From NCBI GenBank assembly GCA_902619105.1, contig CACNCV010000003.1:62001-126000 (forward strand): DNA of 64,000 bases, read 5' to 3'. Positions 1-10,596 of the stretch are shown one piece after another; position 1 is the first letter of the stretch, and each line of letters opens with the position of its first letter. The position numbers were made by a program, and so were the translations under genes. The DNA comes from an uncultured Pelagibacteraceae bacterium. Its GTDB lineage: Bacteria > Pseudomonadota > Alphaproteobacteria > Pelagibacterales > AG-422-B15. The notes beneath the pieces were generated by a model. The model worked only from the letters and a program-made list of their open reading frames with translations. It made no database searches and was not told the DNA's origin.

Positions 1-1
1 C

Positions 2-280
2 GGTATTATTGAGATTGTATTATCGTCAACAGAAAACTATCTAAGTGTTTCTATTTCTGACGAAGGCCCAGGAATTAAGGACCCAAACATAAAAAGAATT
101 TTTGATAGATTTTATTCTTTTAGAGACAATAAAAATGACCAAAGTCATTCAGGTTTAGGTCTGAGTATTGCTAAGCAAATTATAGATGCTCATGATGGCT
201 ATATATCTGCGGACAACGTCATAGAAGGTGGAAATATAATGGGTGCTAAGTTCATCGTTAATTTACCATTGGCAGATTAG
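2..280 (+). CDS. Sensor histidine kinase, C-terminal ATPase fragment (ChvG-like), truncated at left edge
   Basis: Open frame from base 2 to TAG at 278-280; translation contains SDEGPGI, RIFDRFYSF and SGLGLSIAKQIIDAHDG (G1/F/G2 boxes of HATPase_c). Confidence 0.85.
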   Translation, partial: GIIEIVLSSTENYLSVSISDEGPGIKDPNIKRIFDRFYSFRDNKNDQSHSGLGLSIAKQIIDAHDGYISADNVIEGGNIMGAKFIVNLPLAD

Positions 281-331
281 ATGAAATATTAAGATTGATT
301 AATGTTATATATAACCTATATTTTATGATCT

Positions 332-1624
332 ATGGCAAATGAGGACTACAAAGTAGCAGATATAAATCTTGCAGATTTCGGTAGAAAAGAGATTTCACTC
401 GCTGAAACTGAAATGCCTGGATTAATGGCATTAAGACGAGAATATAAAGGAAAAAAACCACTTGAAGGGGCTAGAATTCTCGGCTGTCTTCATATGACCA
501 TACAAACTGCTGTGTTAATTGAAACATTAGTAGAATTAGGTGCGGATGTAAGGTGGTCATCATGTAATATATTTTCAACACAAGATCATGCCGCAGCTGC
601 AATAGCAAAAGCAGGTATTCCAGTTTATGCATGGAAAGGTGAAACAGAAGAAGAATATTGGTGGTGCGTAAGACAAACAATTGAAGGTAAAGAGGGTTGG
701 AAGCCCAATATGATACTTGATGACGGTGGCGACCTTACAAGTTTAATGCATAAAGAATATAATGAATTATTAAAAGAAGTTAAAGGTCTTTCAGAGGAAA
801 CAACAACGGGTGTACTTGCATTAAAAAAAATGGAGAGTGATGGAACTTTAATGGTGCCAGCTATTAATGTGAATGACTCAGTTACTAAATCTAAGTTTGA
901 TAATCTGTATGGATGTAGAGAAAGTTTAGTTGACGGAATTAAAAGAGCAACTGATGTTATGATGTCAGGTAAAGTTGCTATTGTAGCTGGTTTTGGCGAT
1001 GTTGGAAAAGGAAGCGCAGCATCATTACGTCAAAGTGGTGCAAGAGTAATGGTCACTGAAACAGATCCAATTTGCGCATTACAAGCAGCAATGGAAGGTT
1101 ATGAAGTTGTTTTGATGGATGAAATGATTAAGGAAGCAGATATTGTTGTTACAGCAACAGGCAATAAAGATATTGTAACAGCCGATCATATGAGAGATAT
1201 GAAAGATAGAGCAATTTTATGCAACATTGGTCACTTTGATAATGAAATTCAAGTTGATGCACTTAGAAATTACAAATGGGACGAGATTAAGCCACAAGTA
1301 CACGAAATCACATTCCCTGATGAAAAAAGAATTATTTTATTAGCTGAGGGAAGACTAGTTAATTTAGGTTGCGCTACTGGTCATCCAAGTTTCGTAATGA
1401 GCGCTTCTTTTACTAATCAGGTAACAGCGCAAATCGAATTATGGAATAACTCAGAAAATTATGAAAAAAAAGTTTATGTGCTTCCAAAGCACCTGGACGA
1501 AAAGGTTGCACGACTACACTTGGAAAAGGTAGGAGCTAAACTTACACAATTATCAAAAGATCAAGCAGACTATATTAGTGTAACTCCAGAGGGACCCTAT
1601 AAACCTGAAGCTTATCGATACTAA
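332..1624 (+). CDS. ahcY: Adenosylhomocysteinase
   Basis: 430 aa; NAD-binding [22 protein letters not shown]-terminal [21 protein letters not shown]. Confidence 0.97.
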   Translation: MANEDYKVADINLADFGRKEISLAETEMPGLMALRREYKGKKPLEGARILGCLHMTIQTAVLIETLVELGADVRWSSCNIFSTQDHAAAAIAKAGIPVYAWKGETEEEYWWCVRQTIEGKEGWKPNMILDDGGDLTSLMHKEYNELLKEVKGLSEETTTGVLALKKMESDGTLMVPAINVNDSVTKSKFDNLYGCRESLVDGIKRATDVMMSGKVAIVAGFGDVGKGSAASLRQSGARVMVTETDPICALQAAMEGYEVVLMDEMIKEADIVVTATGNKDIVTADHMRDMKDRAILCNIGHFDNEIQVDALRNYKWDEIKPQVHEITFPDEKRIILLAEGRLVNLGCATGHPSFVMSASFTNQVTAQIELWNNSENYEKKVYVLPKHLDEKVARLHLEKVGAKLTQLSKDQADYISVTPEGPYKPEAYRY

Positions 1625-1651
1625 ATTTCATTTTAGTGTTAGAATTTATTC

Positions 1652-2101
1652 ATGCTCCTAAAAAATGAGAGGGATACACAACTCTTTGCAAGAAAATTAG
1701 TAAAGTTTTCTAGGGGGAACAATATAGTAATTTGTCTTAATGGCAGTTTAGGATCTGGAAAAACCACATTCAGTAGGTATTTTATTCAAGAGTATTTAAA
1801 AGATGCAAAAATAAAAGAAATACCAAGTCCAACATTCACCCTGCTACAGATATATGAACATAAAAATATTAAAATTAATCATTTTGATTTTTATAGACTT
1901 AACTCAGCCGCAGAGTTAGTTGAATTAAATTTTATGGAATCAACATTTGACGATGCATGCTTAATAGAATGGTCTGATAAATTCAAAGAAATTCTTCCAA
2001 CAAATCGAATAGAAATATTATTTGAAATTTTAAAAAATAATACTCGAAATGTTGGTATAAAAAAATTTGGTAGGTTTAAAAATTTAAAAATTGATGGGTA
2101 A
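1652..2101 (+). CDS. tsaE: tRNA threonylcarbamoyladenosine biosynthesis ATPase TsaE
   Basis: Walker A GSLGSGKTTFSR, SPTFTLLQIY, HFDFYRL, CLIEWSDK. Confidence 0.92.
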   Translation: MLLKNERDTQLFARKLVKFSRGNNIVICLNGSLGSGKTTFSRYFIQEYLKDAKIKEIPSPTFTLLQIYEHKNIKINHFDFYRLNSAAELVELNFMESTFDDACLIEWSDKFKEILPTNRIEILFEILKNNTRNVGIKKFGRFKNLKIDG

Positions 2102-3074
2102 TCGTTTCAATCAGCTATTATTATATTTAGAGAAACAGAAAATCTCTACCAAAAATTTAGTTGAGATCAGAAGTGATGCATCTTTTAGAAAATATTACAG
2201 ATTAGAAAATAATATCCTTGTCATGGATGCAGCACCTGAAAAGGGTGAGTCAGTTTCAAAATTTTCAGAAATTGCAACAATACTTCATTCATTTAATCTA
2301 AGTGCTCCAAAAATAATAGACGTAAATAATAAAGAAGGCTTCATTCTACTCGAGGACTTTGGAGATAAAATTTTTTCTACATACATGAATAAAGAAAATA
2401 AAATTAATTTATACAAAAAAGCAATTGATGTTCTTATTGATATAAAGATTAAATCCAATCAAAATAAATCTTCTTTAAGCAAATTAACAACATATAATTT
2501 TGAGGAGCTATATAGAGAGTCAATTTTATTTATTGAATGGTTTATTGAGCAAAAACTTAGAATGCAGATCAGTAACAAAAAAAGAGAGGAATTTTATCAA
2601 ATTTTACAACAAGCTTTTTTAAATATTAAATCTCAAAACGATACTCTTGTTCTTAGAGACTACCACGTTGATAATTTAATTCTAAAGGATCACAAGGAGC
2701 CACTAAAACAAGTTGGTTTAATAGATTTTCAAGATGCATTATTAGGTTCATCATTTTATGATCTTGCTTCGCTATTGGAGGATGTACGTATGCCTTTAAA
2801 TGAAAATGAAAAAGAGGAATTGCTTAAATATTATATTAATATGACGAATGAAAATTATGAGACGGTTCTTAGAGAAATCAACTTTTTTTCTCTTCAAAGA
2901 AACCTAAAAATTCTTGGAATATTTAATAGACTTTCGATTAGAGATGGAAAAGCAAGATACTTAGAGTATCTTCCTGCAACTTTTAATTTTATTAAATCAA
3001 ATTTAAAATCTTCACTATTTTTTGATATGAAGAAGTGGATTGAAGAATTACAGATAAAAGAGCTGCAAACATGA
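2094..3074 (+). CDS. Aminoglycoside phosphotransferase-family sugar kinase (AmgK-like, cell wall recycling)
   Basis: APH-fold motifs LRDYHVDNLIL and GLIDFQDALLGSSFYDLASLLED; next to tsaE and a MurU-like nucleotidyltransferase; ATG at 2094 preferred over TTG at 2091. Confidence 0.82.
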   Translation: MGNRFNQLLLYLEKQKISTKNLVEIRSDASFRKYYRLENNILVMDAAPEKGESVSKFSEIATILHSFNLSAPKIIDVNNKEGFILLEDFGDKIFSTYMNKENKINLYKKAIDVLIDIKIKSNQNKSSLSKLTTYNFEELYRESILFIEWFIEQKLRMQISNKKREEFYQILQQAFLNIKSQNDTLVLRDYHVDNLILKDHKEPLKQVGLIDFQDALLGSSFYDLASLLEDVRMPLNENEKEELLKYYINMTNENYETVLREINFFSLQRNLKILGIFNRLSIRDGKARYLEYLPATFNFIKSNLKSSLFFDMKKWIEELQIKELQT

Positions 3075-3763
3075 AGTCTTCAATTATTCTTGCTGCAGGG
3101 TTAGGCAAAAGGGTAAGAGAATATTCTTCAAATTTACCTAAGCCACTAATCGCGGTGAATGGAAAACCATTTATAGAATATTCAATAAATATTATGGAGG
3201 AGTTAGGCTTTAAGGAAATTTTTATAAATGTTCACTACAAATCTGATCAAATTATATCGTATTTAACAAATCTGAATAATCCAAAAATCAAGATATCTGA
3301 TGAAACAGATTGTCTGTTAGATACTGGAGGTGGAATAAAAAAAATAATGGATGAAAATAAAATAGAACATGTCTTTATTTTAAATTGTGACAATTTATGG
3401 AAAGATGAAGACACTGTTTTCTTTAGAGAAATGATAGAGAGTTTTCCAAAAGATACAATGTCGTTACTTGCTTTAACACCAAAAGATCTTATAAGTGGCT
3501 ATGATGGTAAAGGTGATTTTTCATTTACTAAAGATGACCATATACAAAGATATAATGACACGACTAGTAAAGGCTACGTATTTAATGGCGCTCAGATTAT
3601 TAGAAAAGAAGCATTCAAAGACTTAAAAAATAGTGTTTTTTCAATTAATCAAGTATGGGATGATTTAATCTCAAAAAATTTGATCAAAGGCTACAAATTC
3701 AATAAAAATGTTTTACATCTTGGTACAACAGCTGCTTTAAGGAAATATGTTGATAAATCATGA
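3071..3763 (+). CDS. Sugar-1-phosphate nucleotidyltransferase (MurU-like)
   Basis: SIILAAGLGKRVREYSSNLPKPLIAVNGKPFIEY; overlaps upstream kinase gene by 4 bp. Confidence 0.85.
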   Translation: MKSSIILAAGLGKRVREYSSNLPKPLIAVNGKPFIEYSINIMEELGFKEIFINVHYKSDQIISYLTNLNNPKIKISDETDCLLDTGGGIKKIMDENKIEHVFILNCDNLWKDEDTVFFREMIESFPKDTMSLLALTPKDLISGYDGKGDFSFTKDDHIQRYNDTTSKGYVFNGAQIIRKEAFKDLKNSVFSINQVWDDLISKNLIKGYKFNKNVLHLGTTAALRKYVDKS

Positions 3764-4359
3764 TAAAAAAATTAAATATATTCATATTTACTACACTTCT
3801 AATTGCCATCTCAACTTTAGCATTTGCACAGGATGACCAAAATCTTGCAAGTTTTATACTCCGAAATCATGAAGCCGGTGCTCTTCCAACAGTTGGAAAC
3901 ATTGATGCGGAAATAACAGTTGTAGAATTTTTTGATTATAGATGTGGCTATTGTGCAAAACAGGCGAAAGATTTTGAAAAATTATTAAATGAGTCAGAAA
4001 ATGTTAAAATTGTTTATCTTGAATGGCCAATTTTTGGTGATATTTCTGATACAGCGGCAAAAATTGCATTAATTATTTGGGATAATAATCCCGATATGTA
4101 TTTTGATATTCATAATGGATTAATGAAACTTGGACCAAGGATGAAAAAAGAGTCAATAATCTCTTTATTGAATGAAAATAATCTTGATGGAGAAAAGATT
4201 TTTAACCAGGCATTAGGTCAAACTGAGAATCTAGTGATAAATGAAAACTTTAAATTAGCAAAAAACTTAGGGTTGAGAGGAACTCCTGCATCTGTGATTA
4301 ATGATTCGATTTATCCAGGGTATATTAAATACGAAGTATTAAGTAACTTAGTTAAATAG
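3760..4359 (+). CDS. DsbA-family thiol:disulfide oxidoreductase, exported
   Basis: Signal peptide, FFDYRCGYCAKQ CxxC motif, RGTPASVIND cis-Pro region. Confidence 0.85.
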   Translation: MIKKLNIFIFTTLLIAISTLAFAQDDQNLASFILRNHEAGALPTVGNIDAEITVVEFFDYRCGYCAKQAKDFEKLLNESENVKIVYLEWPIFGDISDTAAKIALIIWDNNPDMYFDIHNGLMKLGPRMKKESIISLLNENNLDGEKIFNQALGQTENLVINENFKLAKNLGLRGTPASVINDSIYPGYIKYEVLSNLVK

Positions 4360-4421
4360 TTATCTCATAAATAAAATTTCGACACTTGAATTTCATCACG
4401 AATACAGTAACCTCTTTACTA

Positions 4422-4748
4422 ATGATTAATAAAGCAAAATTCCAAATTGGTTCTATTGTAAAGCATAAGTACTTTGACTTTAGAGGCGTAATTTTTGATG
4501 TCGATCCAGAATTTAATAATACTGAAGAATGGTATCAATCTATTCCATTGCAAGTGAGACCTAGAAAAGATCAACCTTTTTATCATTTGTTAGCCGAAGC
4601 ACCTAGCCAACCTTCTTATGTTGCTTATGTCTCTCAACAAAATTTATTACCAGATGAAACAGATGATCCTGTTTCACATCCACTTGTTGAAGAGATGTTT
4701 ACTGGAATTAAAAACGGAAAATATATTTCTAAGACAAAACACAACTAA
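4422..4748 (+). CDS. hspQ: Heat shock protein HspQ (hemimethylated-DNA-binding family)
   Basis: FQIGSIVKHKYFDFRGVIFDVDPEF...PFYHLLAE...YVAYVSQQNL; ATG 4422 preferred over TTG 4386. Confidence 0.85.
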   Translation: MINKAKFQIGSIVKHKYFDFRGVIFDVDPEFNNTEEWYQSIPLQVRPRKDQPFYHLLAEAPSQPSYVAYVSQQNLLPDETDDPVSHPLVEEMFTGIKNGKYISKTKHN

Positions 4749-4758
4749 ATCTAATTTC

Positions 4759-5301
4759 ATGAGAAGTTCACTAAAACAAGTATTTGAGCTCGGCCCTCTT
4801 GTAGTATTTTTTTATTTTTTTATTAAGACTGGTAAAATTGAAGATGCAATTCTGCCACTTATGATTGCTGCAGGAGTAGCAATTGTTGGATCATATATTG
4901 TAGACCGAAAAGTTTCTCCAATGCTTTTGTTTAGCACTATTTTAATATTTATTTTTGGAGCTTTAACAATTTATTTCAATGATCCCTTTTTTATTAAATT
5001 TAAGGTTACATTAGTTAATCTTATTTTCTCTTTTGTACTTTTTGGAGGTCTATATTTTGATAGGCCACTATTAAAGTCTTTAATGGGTACTGCAATTAAA
5101 CTTACCGATTATGGCTGGGTCCAATTAAGCAAAAGATGGGCTTATTTTTTCCTATTTTTAGCAGCTGCCAATGAAATAGTTTATCGAAACTTTTCTGACA
5201 CAGTTTGGGTAAACTTTAAATTATTTGGAATTATGGGTCTGACTTTCATATTCATTTTCTCACAAGCATTTTTTATACAAAAAAACTTGGCCGATAATTA
5301 A
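4759..5301 (+). CDS. Inner membrane septation protein YciB/IspZ
   Basis: MRSSLKQVFELGPLVVFFYFF..., VNFKLFGIMGLTFIFIFSQAFFI; internal ATG 4759 gives a 180-aa family-typical protein. Confidence 0.88.
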   Translation: MRSSLKQVFELGPLVVFFYFFIKTGKIEDAILPLMIAAGVAIVGSYIVDRKVSPMLLFSTILIFIFGALTIYFNDPFFIKFKVTLVNLIFSFVLFGGLYFDRPLLKSLMGTAIKLTDYGWVQLSKRWAYFFLFLAAANEIVYRNFSDTVWVNFKLFGIMGLTFIFIFSQAFFIQKNLADN

Positions 5302-6173
5302 TTAATTTTCTCTTTCTCAATAAATTCATCTACAAGCCTCCATGTTACAAAAGCAAAAACTATCAAACCACCAAGTAATTCTATCATCGGAGGTTTTTCG
5401 CCAACACCCGCCCATGCCCAAATTGGAGCTAAGATAGGTTCTAATAGAATGTATAAAGCTGCTCGGTGCGGTGGAATATAGCGAGATCCTATTGTAATAA
5501 ACATAAAACCAAGACCTACTTGAAATGCACCCATAAATAAGACAAGCAACAGGTCTCTCGTACTTATTGAATGATCTTGAATAATCAATAAGCCAACAAT
5601 AATAACCAATATACCAGATAGAAAAGTTGATGGCATAAAGTCTATACTTGACCGTCTATTAATTAATGTGAGCTGTAATGCAAAACAAATTGGAACACCA
5701 AGTATAATTAAATTTCCAAGACTGTTAGCTGTTTCAAATCCTTGGGAAAACATAATTGAGATTCCAATCATCGACCCTGCTATTGCAACAATAGTTTTCG
5801 TACCAACAATTTTTTTTAAAAAGAAATAACTTGCTAAGGCAGCCCAAAGAGGTCCAGTGCTCATTAAAAAAACTGCATTTGCAACTGAAGTATTACTCAT
5901 CCCAAAAACAAAAAAAATATTACTTAGTGCTAAAATTACAGCAAGTAATAATCCGTCTTTACCAATATTAATAAAGGCCTTGGGTGTTTCAGATTTAAAT
6001 TTTATTAATATATAAATTAAAGCTACTAAGCAAAATGTAATCGATCTGTAGGAAGTTACTTGCATTGTAGTTGCATCATCTACAAGCCTGATAAGCAAAC
6101 CACCAAAACTTAAAAAAAATCCAGCTGCTAGAAGACAAATTGCACCAAAAATTTCATTGTTGTATTTTTTCAT
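5298..6173 (-). CDS. EamA/DMT-family transporter
   Basis: About 10 TM helices with duplicated EamA pattern; LLEPILAPIWAWAGVGEKP. Confidence 0.85.
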   Translation of the reverse strand: MKKYNNEIFGAICLLAAGFFLSFGGLLIRLVDDATTMQVTSYRSITFCLVALIYILIKFKSETPKAFINIGKDGLLLAVILALSNIFFVFGMSNTSVANAVFLMSTGPLWAALASYFFLKKIVGTKTIVAIAGSMIGISIMFSQGFETANSLGNLIILGVPICFALQLTLINRRSSIDFMPSTFLSGILVIIVGLLIIQDHSISTRDLLLVLFMGAFQVGLGFMFITIGSRYIPPHRAALYILLEPILAPIWAWAGVGEKPPMIELLGGLIVFAFVTWRLVDEFIEKEKIN

Positions 6174-6219
6174 TTTTTCGTAGAAAATATTTCACTACTT
6201 ATTACTCAATAATCAATTC

Positions 6220-7935
6220 ATGAAAATATTAATAAGCTTTTTCTTTTTTACTTTTTTGGTTTCATGTGGTGATCAAAACCAGTCTAATGAGACATTTAGC
6301 TCAGATCAAGGATTGTCTCAGGAGCATAAAAAAGAATTTAAAAAGGATTTAATTGAAGTAACTGAAGATATTTATGTAGGTGTTGGTTACGGCCTTGCTA
6401 ATTCAATTATGATTGAAACAGAAAACAGTTTAGTCATTGTCGATACATTGGGTTCTGTTGAAAGAGCGGAAGAATTATATCAAGATTTTAGAGAAATTTC
6501 AGAAAAACCAATTACAGCTATTGTATACACTCATAATCATCTAGATCATCTTGGTGGTGCAACTGTTTTCTATAACGAAAACGAAACAGAAATATATGCG
6601 CAAGAAAATATAATTTATAATTTAGATAATATAGCAACAACTATAAGACCGATAATCTTTCAAAGATCGGCAAGGCAGTTTGGAATACCTCTACCCGAGG
6701 AAGAAATAGTTCATCAAGGCATTGGAGGGTTTTTAGAAATTAATGATCAAGAAACGCTTGGCCTTGTCAGACCGACTATACTTTTTGATGATGAGTTAAC
6801 TATTGAAATTGATAATCTTACATTTGTCTTAGCACATGTGCCTGGTGAGACAGATGATCATCTATATGTGTGGATACCTAAGAAAAAAGCTGTGATGGTT
6901 GGTGATAATTTTTATAGATCATTTGCAAATTTATACGCAATAAGAGGAACAAAATTTAGAAATCCTATGGAATGGGTCGATAGTCTCGATAAAATCAGAT
7001 TACTTAATGCAGAGCATCTGGTTCCAAGTCACTCGCGTCCTATAAGTGGAAAAGAAAATGTAGAAAAAGCTCTCACTGATTATAGAGATGGCATTCAGTT
7101 TGTTCATGACCAAACTATAAGATATGCAAATAAAGGATTAACGCCTGATGAGATTGTGCAAAAAGTAAAATTACCAAAGCACCTAGCTGAGTCTCCATAC
7201 TTACAACCTTTTTATGGATCTATATCATCTTATGTTAGATCAACATTTAGTGGGTATATTGGCTGGTTTAGTGGAAACATATCTGACCTTCATCCTCTGA
7301 CTGTTAAAGAGAGAGCTCAAAAATTAGAAGCTATGGCTCAAAGGCAAACTAAAATATCTGATGAGGCACAAAATGCTCTCGATAATGGAGAATATCAGTG
7401 GGCCTTGGAATTATCAGATATGTTAATCGCACTTGATGCAAACAATACACAAGCCAAAAATATAAAAGCTGCTGCAGCTGATCAATTAGCCAAGTTTCAA
7501 CTTGCATCTAACGATTACTATTTTTATAAAACAGTTGCAGGTGAATTAAGGGATGAAATTGATGTAAATCCATCAACTCCGAATAGTGTTACGTCTGAAC
7601 AATTACAGGCCACACCAATGAAAGCAATAATGAAGTCACTTCCCGTAAATCTTAACGCGGATAAATCTGTTGAAATAACAAAAAAATATGAATTTAGATT
7701 TATCGATAGCGAAGAAGTATACACTATACATATAAGAAAAGGAGTAGCCCAATTAAGTAAAATACCAGATTCTAGTGCTGAAGTTAAAGTCATCACTGAT
7801 CAACAAACTCTTAAGGAAGTGTTTGCAGGTCTAAAAAATGTAGCTGCTATCTCTCTTCTCCTAGCAAATAACACGATCGAAGTAGAAGGTGGAAAACTTG
7901 AATTTCTAAAATTCTTGGGATTATTTACCGACTAG
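6220..7935 (+). CDS. Alkyl sulfatase (SdsA1-like MBL-fold lipoprotein with C-terminal SCP2-like domain)
   Basis: Lipobox LVSC, zinc motif THNHLDHLGG, VPGETDDHLYVW, dimerisation region, C-terminal SCP2-like segment. Confidence 0.85.
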   Translation: MKILISFFFFTFLVSCGDQNQSNETFSSDQGLSQEHKKEFKKDLIEVTEDIYVGVGYGLANSIMIETENSLVIVDTLGSVERAEELYQDFREISEKPITAIVYTHNHLDHLGGATVFYNENETEIYAQENIIYNLDNIATTIRPIIFQRSARQFGIPLPEEEIVHQGIGGFLEINDQETLGLVRPTILFDDELTIEIDNLTFVLAHVPGETDDHLYVWIPKKKAVMVGDNFYRSFANLYAIRGTKFRNPMEWVDSLDKIRLLNAEHLVPSHSRPISGKENVEKALTDYRDGIQFVHDQTIRYANKGLTPDEIVQKVKLPKHLAESPYLQPFYGSISSYVRSTFSGYIGWFSGNISDLHPLTVKERAQKLEAMAQRQTKISDEAQNALDNGEYQWALELSDMLIALDANNTQAKNIKAAAADQLAKFQLASNDYYFYKTVAGELRDEIDVNPSTPNSVTSEQLQATPMKAIMKSLPVNLNADKSVEITKKYEFRFIDSEEVYTIHIRKGVAQLSKIPDSSAEVKVITDQQTLKEVFAGLKNVAAISLLLANNTIEVEGGKLEFLKFLGLFTD

Positions 7936-7937
7936 TT

Positions 7938-8387
7938 ATGGGCCAAAAACAATCATTTATTTTGGGTGGACTTGGATTAATTCCATTTATCTTAATTTTA
8001 ATTGCATGCGCAATATCACCTCCAACTGAAGAATTGTATGGATTACTTTTATTTATTTATGTTGCATATGCAGCAATCATCTCATCATTTCTGGGTGGTA
8101 TTCAGTGGGGCCTAATCACAGCTTTTGCTGACAAAATTTACTACGTCTTTATTCCACTTTTTATTTCTGTTATGCCCCCATTGATTGCTTGGGCTGCACT
8201 TTTGAGTATTGAGAATTTAAGTCTCTCATTAGGTTTAATTCTTGTAAGCTTTCTAATATCTGCCGTTCATGATTATTATTTGTATCAACAGCAAAAAATC
8301 TCACAATTATGGTTTATAACAATGAGAATATCTCTTTCATCAATAGTGATAGTTATTACGAGCCTGATGTTTTTATTTGTTTTTTAA
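7938..8387 (+). CDS. DUF3429-like membrane protein
   Basis: Multi-TM, FLGGIQWGL motif; starts 2 nt after the alkylsulfatase gene. Confidence 0.6.
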   Translation: MGQKQSFILGGLGLIPFILILIACAISPPTEELYGLLLFIYVAYAAIISSFLGGIQWGLITAFADKIYYVFIPLFISVMPPLIAWAALLSIENLSLSLGLILVSFLISAVHDYYLYQQQKISQLWFITMRISLSSIVIVITSLMFLFVF

Positions 8388-9607
8388 GCTATGAGTCTTT
8401 GAATAAAAAAGAAGAAACCAAAGAAAACAACCGCAAAGAATGAAAGATTTTTCATGACTTCTATTATTTTTGTAATTTTTAATGTCATTAATAATTTGTA
8501 TATTAATAAAATTAATAAGACAAAAATTATCTGACCTACTTCTACACCTAAATTGAAACCTAATAATCCAGAGAAAATATTTTCACTACTTATTTTTGAG
8601 CCAAGTAAAAATCCTCCAAAACCAAATCCATGAATAAGTCCAAAAATAATTGTTATAATAGATAGCAAATTATTTTCTGAATTTAAATTTTTAAGTAAGT
8701 AAAAATAACCTAGAGAAAATAGAAGTATTCCTAATATTAAGAAATACGGAAAATTTGGATTGATTAAATTGCCAAATATTAAAAGTAATAAACTTAGCGT
8801 CGTTATAAAGATCATACTTACTCTATGATCATTATTTTCTTTATACAAATATTCCAAGCCGACGAACATTATTGTATAACCAATTAATGCTTCAACTAAA
8901 GAGGATTTTACTTGGATAATGTTTATTACTGAAAGTGATAGAGTTAAACTGTGTCCAATAGTGAATCCCGTGATTACCAGAAGCAATCGTTTTAAATTTG
9001 TTACTAAAAGCAACAGTCCAAGAATAAATAGCAAGTGATCATAGCCACTTAGAATATGATCAAGACCCAATGAGAAAAATTTATAAAAACTATTCGAGAA
9101 GCTATTATTTTCCTTTTCTTCATTTAAATCAATTGACTGATCATTAAAAAATAAGGCTTTTTCAGTATATAAATTATTATCAATGTAGATACGTGTTATA
9201 TGAATATGACTTTGAACAAGATTAAACAGCGCATTGTTTATGATTTTTATTTCTTTGTTTGATGGACATTCAAAATTTAGTAAGAGATTTAAACTTCCTT
9301 CTTGAGAATTTAATTCTTTAATTTCATCAACAAGAGAACAATTTTTGCCTTCTGAGGTGACTTTGAGATGCTGGCTGAGGTAGATTTTAAATACATCGGT
9401 CTCACTCAAATTCTCTTCAAACATAATCTTCTGATAGTTTTCAACTTGAAAAATACGAGTAGACTCAAGTGTTAAAAGAGAAAAATTTGCTTCAATTTTA
9501 TTATCTACAACATTCCATTTAGAGAATGACTCACTAAAGTAGTGGGCGTTCAACGGTGATAAAAGAAAAAAGAAGATTATAACTGTGTTTGCAATTATGT
9601 AATTCAT
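8384..9607 (-). CDS. HupE/UreJ-family membrane protein with N-terminal extracytoplasmic domain
   Basis: FFSLGLDHILSGYDHLLFILGLLLL, FTIGHSLTLSLSV, IIFGLIHGFGFGGFL. Confidence 0.8.
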   Translation of the reverse strand: MNYIIANTVIIFFFLLSPLNAHYFSESFSKWNVVDNKIEANFSLLTLESTRIFQVENYQKIMFEENLSETDVFKIYLSQHLKVTSEGKNCSLVDEIKELNSQEGSLNLLLNFECPSNKEIKIINNALFNLVQSHIHITRIYIDNNLYTEKALFFNDQSIDLNEEKENNSFSNSFYKFFSLGLDHILSGYDHLLFILGLLLLVTNLKRLLLVITGFTIGHSLTLSLSVINIIQVKSSLVEALIGYTIMFVGLEYLYKENNDHRVSMIFITTLSLLLLIFGNLINPNFPYFLILGILLFSLGYFYLLKNLNSENNLLSIITIIFGLIHGFGFGGFLLGSKISSENIFSGLLGFNLGVEVGQIIFVLLILLIYKLLMTLKITKIIEVMKNLSFFAVVFFGFFFFIQRLIA

Positions 9608-9610
9608 TAT

Positions 9611-10513
9611 TTATTGAAAATCATATCTTGTGATGGATGAATTTTCTTTTAAATATAAAAGGTAGTCTTTTAATTTTTGATCGTCTAGTTGATTGTTATA
9701 ATCAAATACAATTCTCTCTTTTATTTCCTCGAAGTAATCGTCATTCACTTCTAATTTTTGAATATCGTATAATTTAAAAATATAAAACCCATTGGTTCCA
9801 AATATTGGTTCAGAAATAGAATTTGTCTCCATCATGGTTATTTGATTACAGATGCCTTTGCCTAATAATTGTTCACAATCTTTGATATTGATTAATTTTT
9901 GAGGTACATCAAATAAGTTGTTTTCGTTATACTTCTGCTTTACCTCAGAAAAGGTTTTAGTATCTAACTCAAGATTAATATTACTTATTTTTGTTTCAAG
10001 TGTTTTAAGGTCAGACTCGGTTCCTTGCAAAACAGAATTTGGATTTTTTGATTTTAAAAAAATAAAATCAAATTTAATTTTCTCCGTCGGTGCATACTTA
10101 TTTATATTTTTTTCAAAATAGTCTTTCACATCAGCTTCAGTTATCTGATTATCTTCAACTTGAATAATAAAATCGATCACCTGGGTAATCATTTCCTTTC
10201 TTACGCCAATATCTTTTTTGTGCAGATTAAGTTCTATACCTCTTTGCACCAAAAGTTCCTCCTCAATCATACGTTCAAGAAGAAGATCAAGTATTTCAAA
10301 ATCGTTACTAAGGTCTAAATCAGCTCCGAGATTTGTTGCATATCTTAGGAATTGATCTTCAGTGATGACCGTGTCATTCACTATAGCGACAGCTTTTTTG
10401 TTACTGAGAGATAAGTTGTCATTAAAACTAATTGTATCGTAAAAAATCAGAAACAGTCCCGCTAGGATTGCAGTAAAAAATAATAAATTTAATTTATTAA
10501 AAATTTTAATCAT
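9611..10513 (-). CDS. PpiC/SurA-type peptidyl-prolyl isomerase (parvulin-like), membrane anchored
   Basis: N-terminal TM, AIVNDTVITEDQFLRYA chaperone-like N-domain, YFEKNINKYAPTEKIKFDFIF; adjacent to HupE/UreJ gene. Confidence 0.7.
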   Translation of the reverse strand: MIKIFNKLNLLFFTAILAGLFLIFYDTISFNDNLSLSNKKAVAIVNDTVITEDQFLRYATNLGADLDLSNDFEILDLLLERMIEEELLVQRGIELNLHKKDIGVRKEMITQVIDFIIQVEDNQITEADVKDYFEKNINKYAPTEKIKFDFIFLKSKNPNSVLQGTESDLKTLETKISNINLELDTKTFSEVKQKYNENNLFDVPQKLINIKDCEQLLGKGICNQITMMETNSISEPIFGTNGFYIFKLYDIQKLEVNDDYFEEIKERIVFDYNNQLDDQKLKDYLLYLKENSSITRYDFQ

Positions 10514-10561
10514 TTTAGAGAGATTACCACAGGTTTTTTTATCATTATAACGAAAATACTT

Positions 10562-10589
10562 TTGACATAAGCAGTGCCAGAACTATACT
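10562..10589 (+). promoter_or_regulatory. Predicted sigma70 promoter (TTGACA-N16-TATACT)
   Basis: -35 TTGACA at 10562-10567, -10 TATACT at 10584-10589; ATG at 10597. Confidence 0.7.
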
Positions 10590-10596
10590 TTTTTAT

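Noticed and set aside
471-680. Antisense ORF inside ahcY
   Set aside because: Opposite strand of a clear housekeeping gene, low-complexity translation with no motif; a shadow ORF
7524-7796. Antisense ORF inside the alkylsulfatase gene
   Set aside because: Shadow of a strong coding frame, no domain or start context
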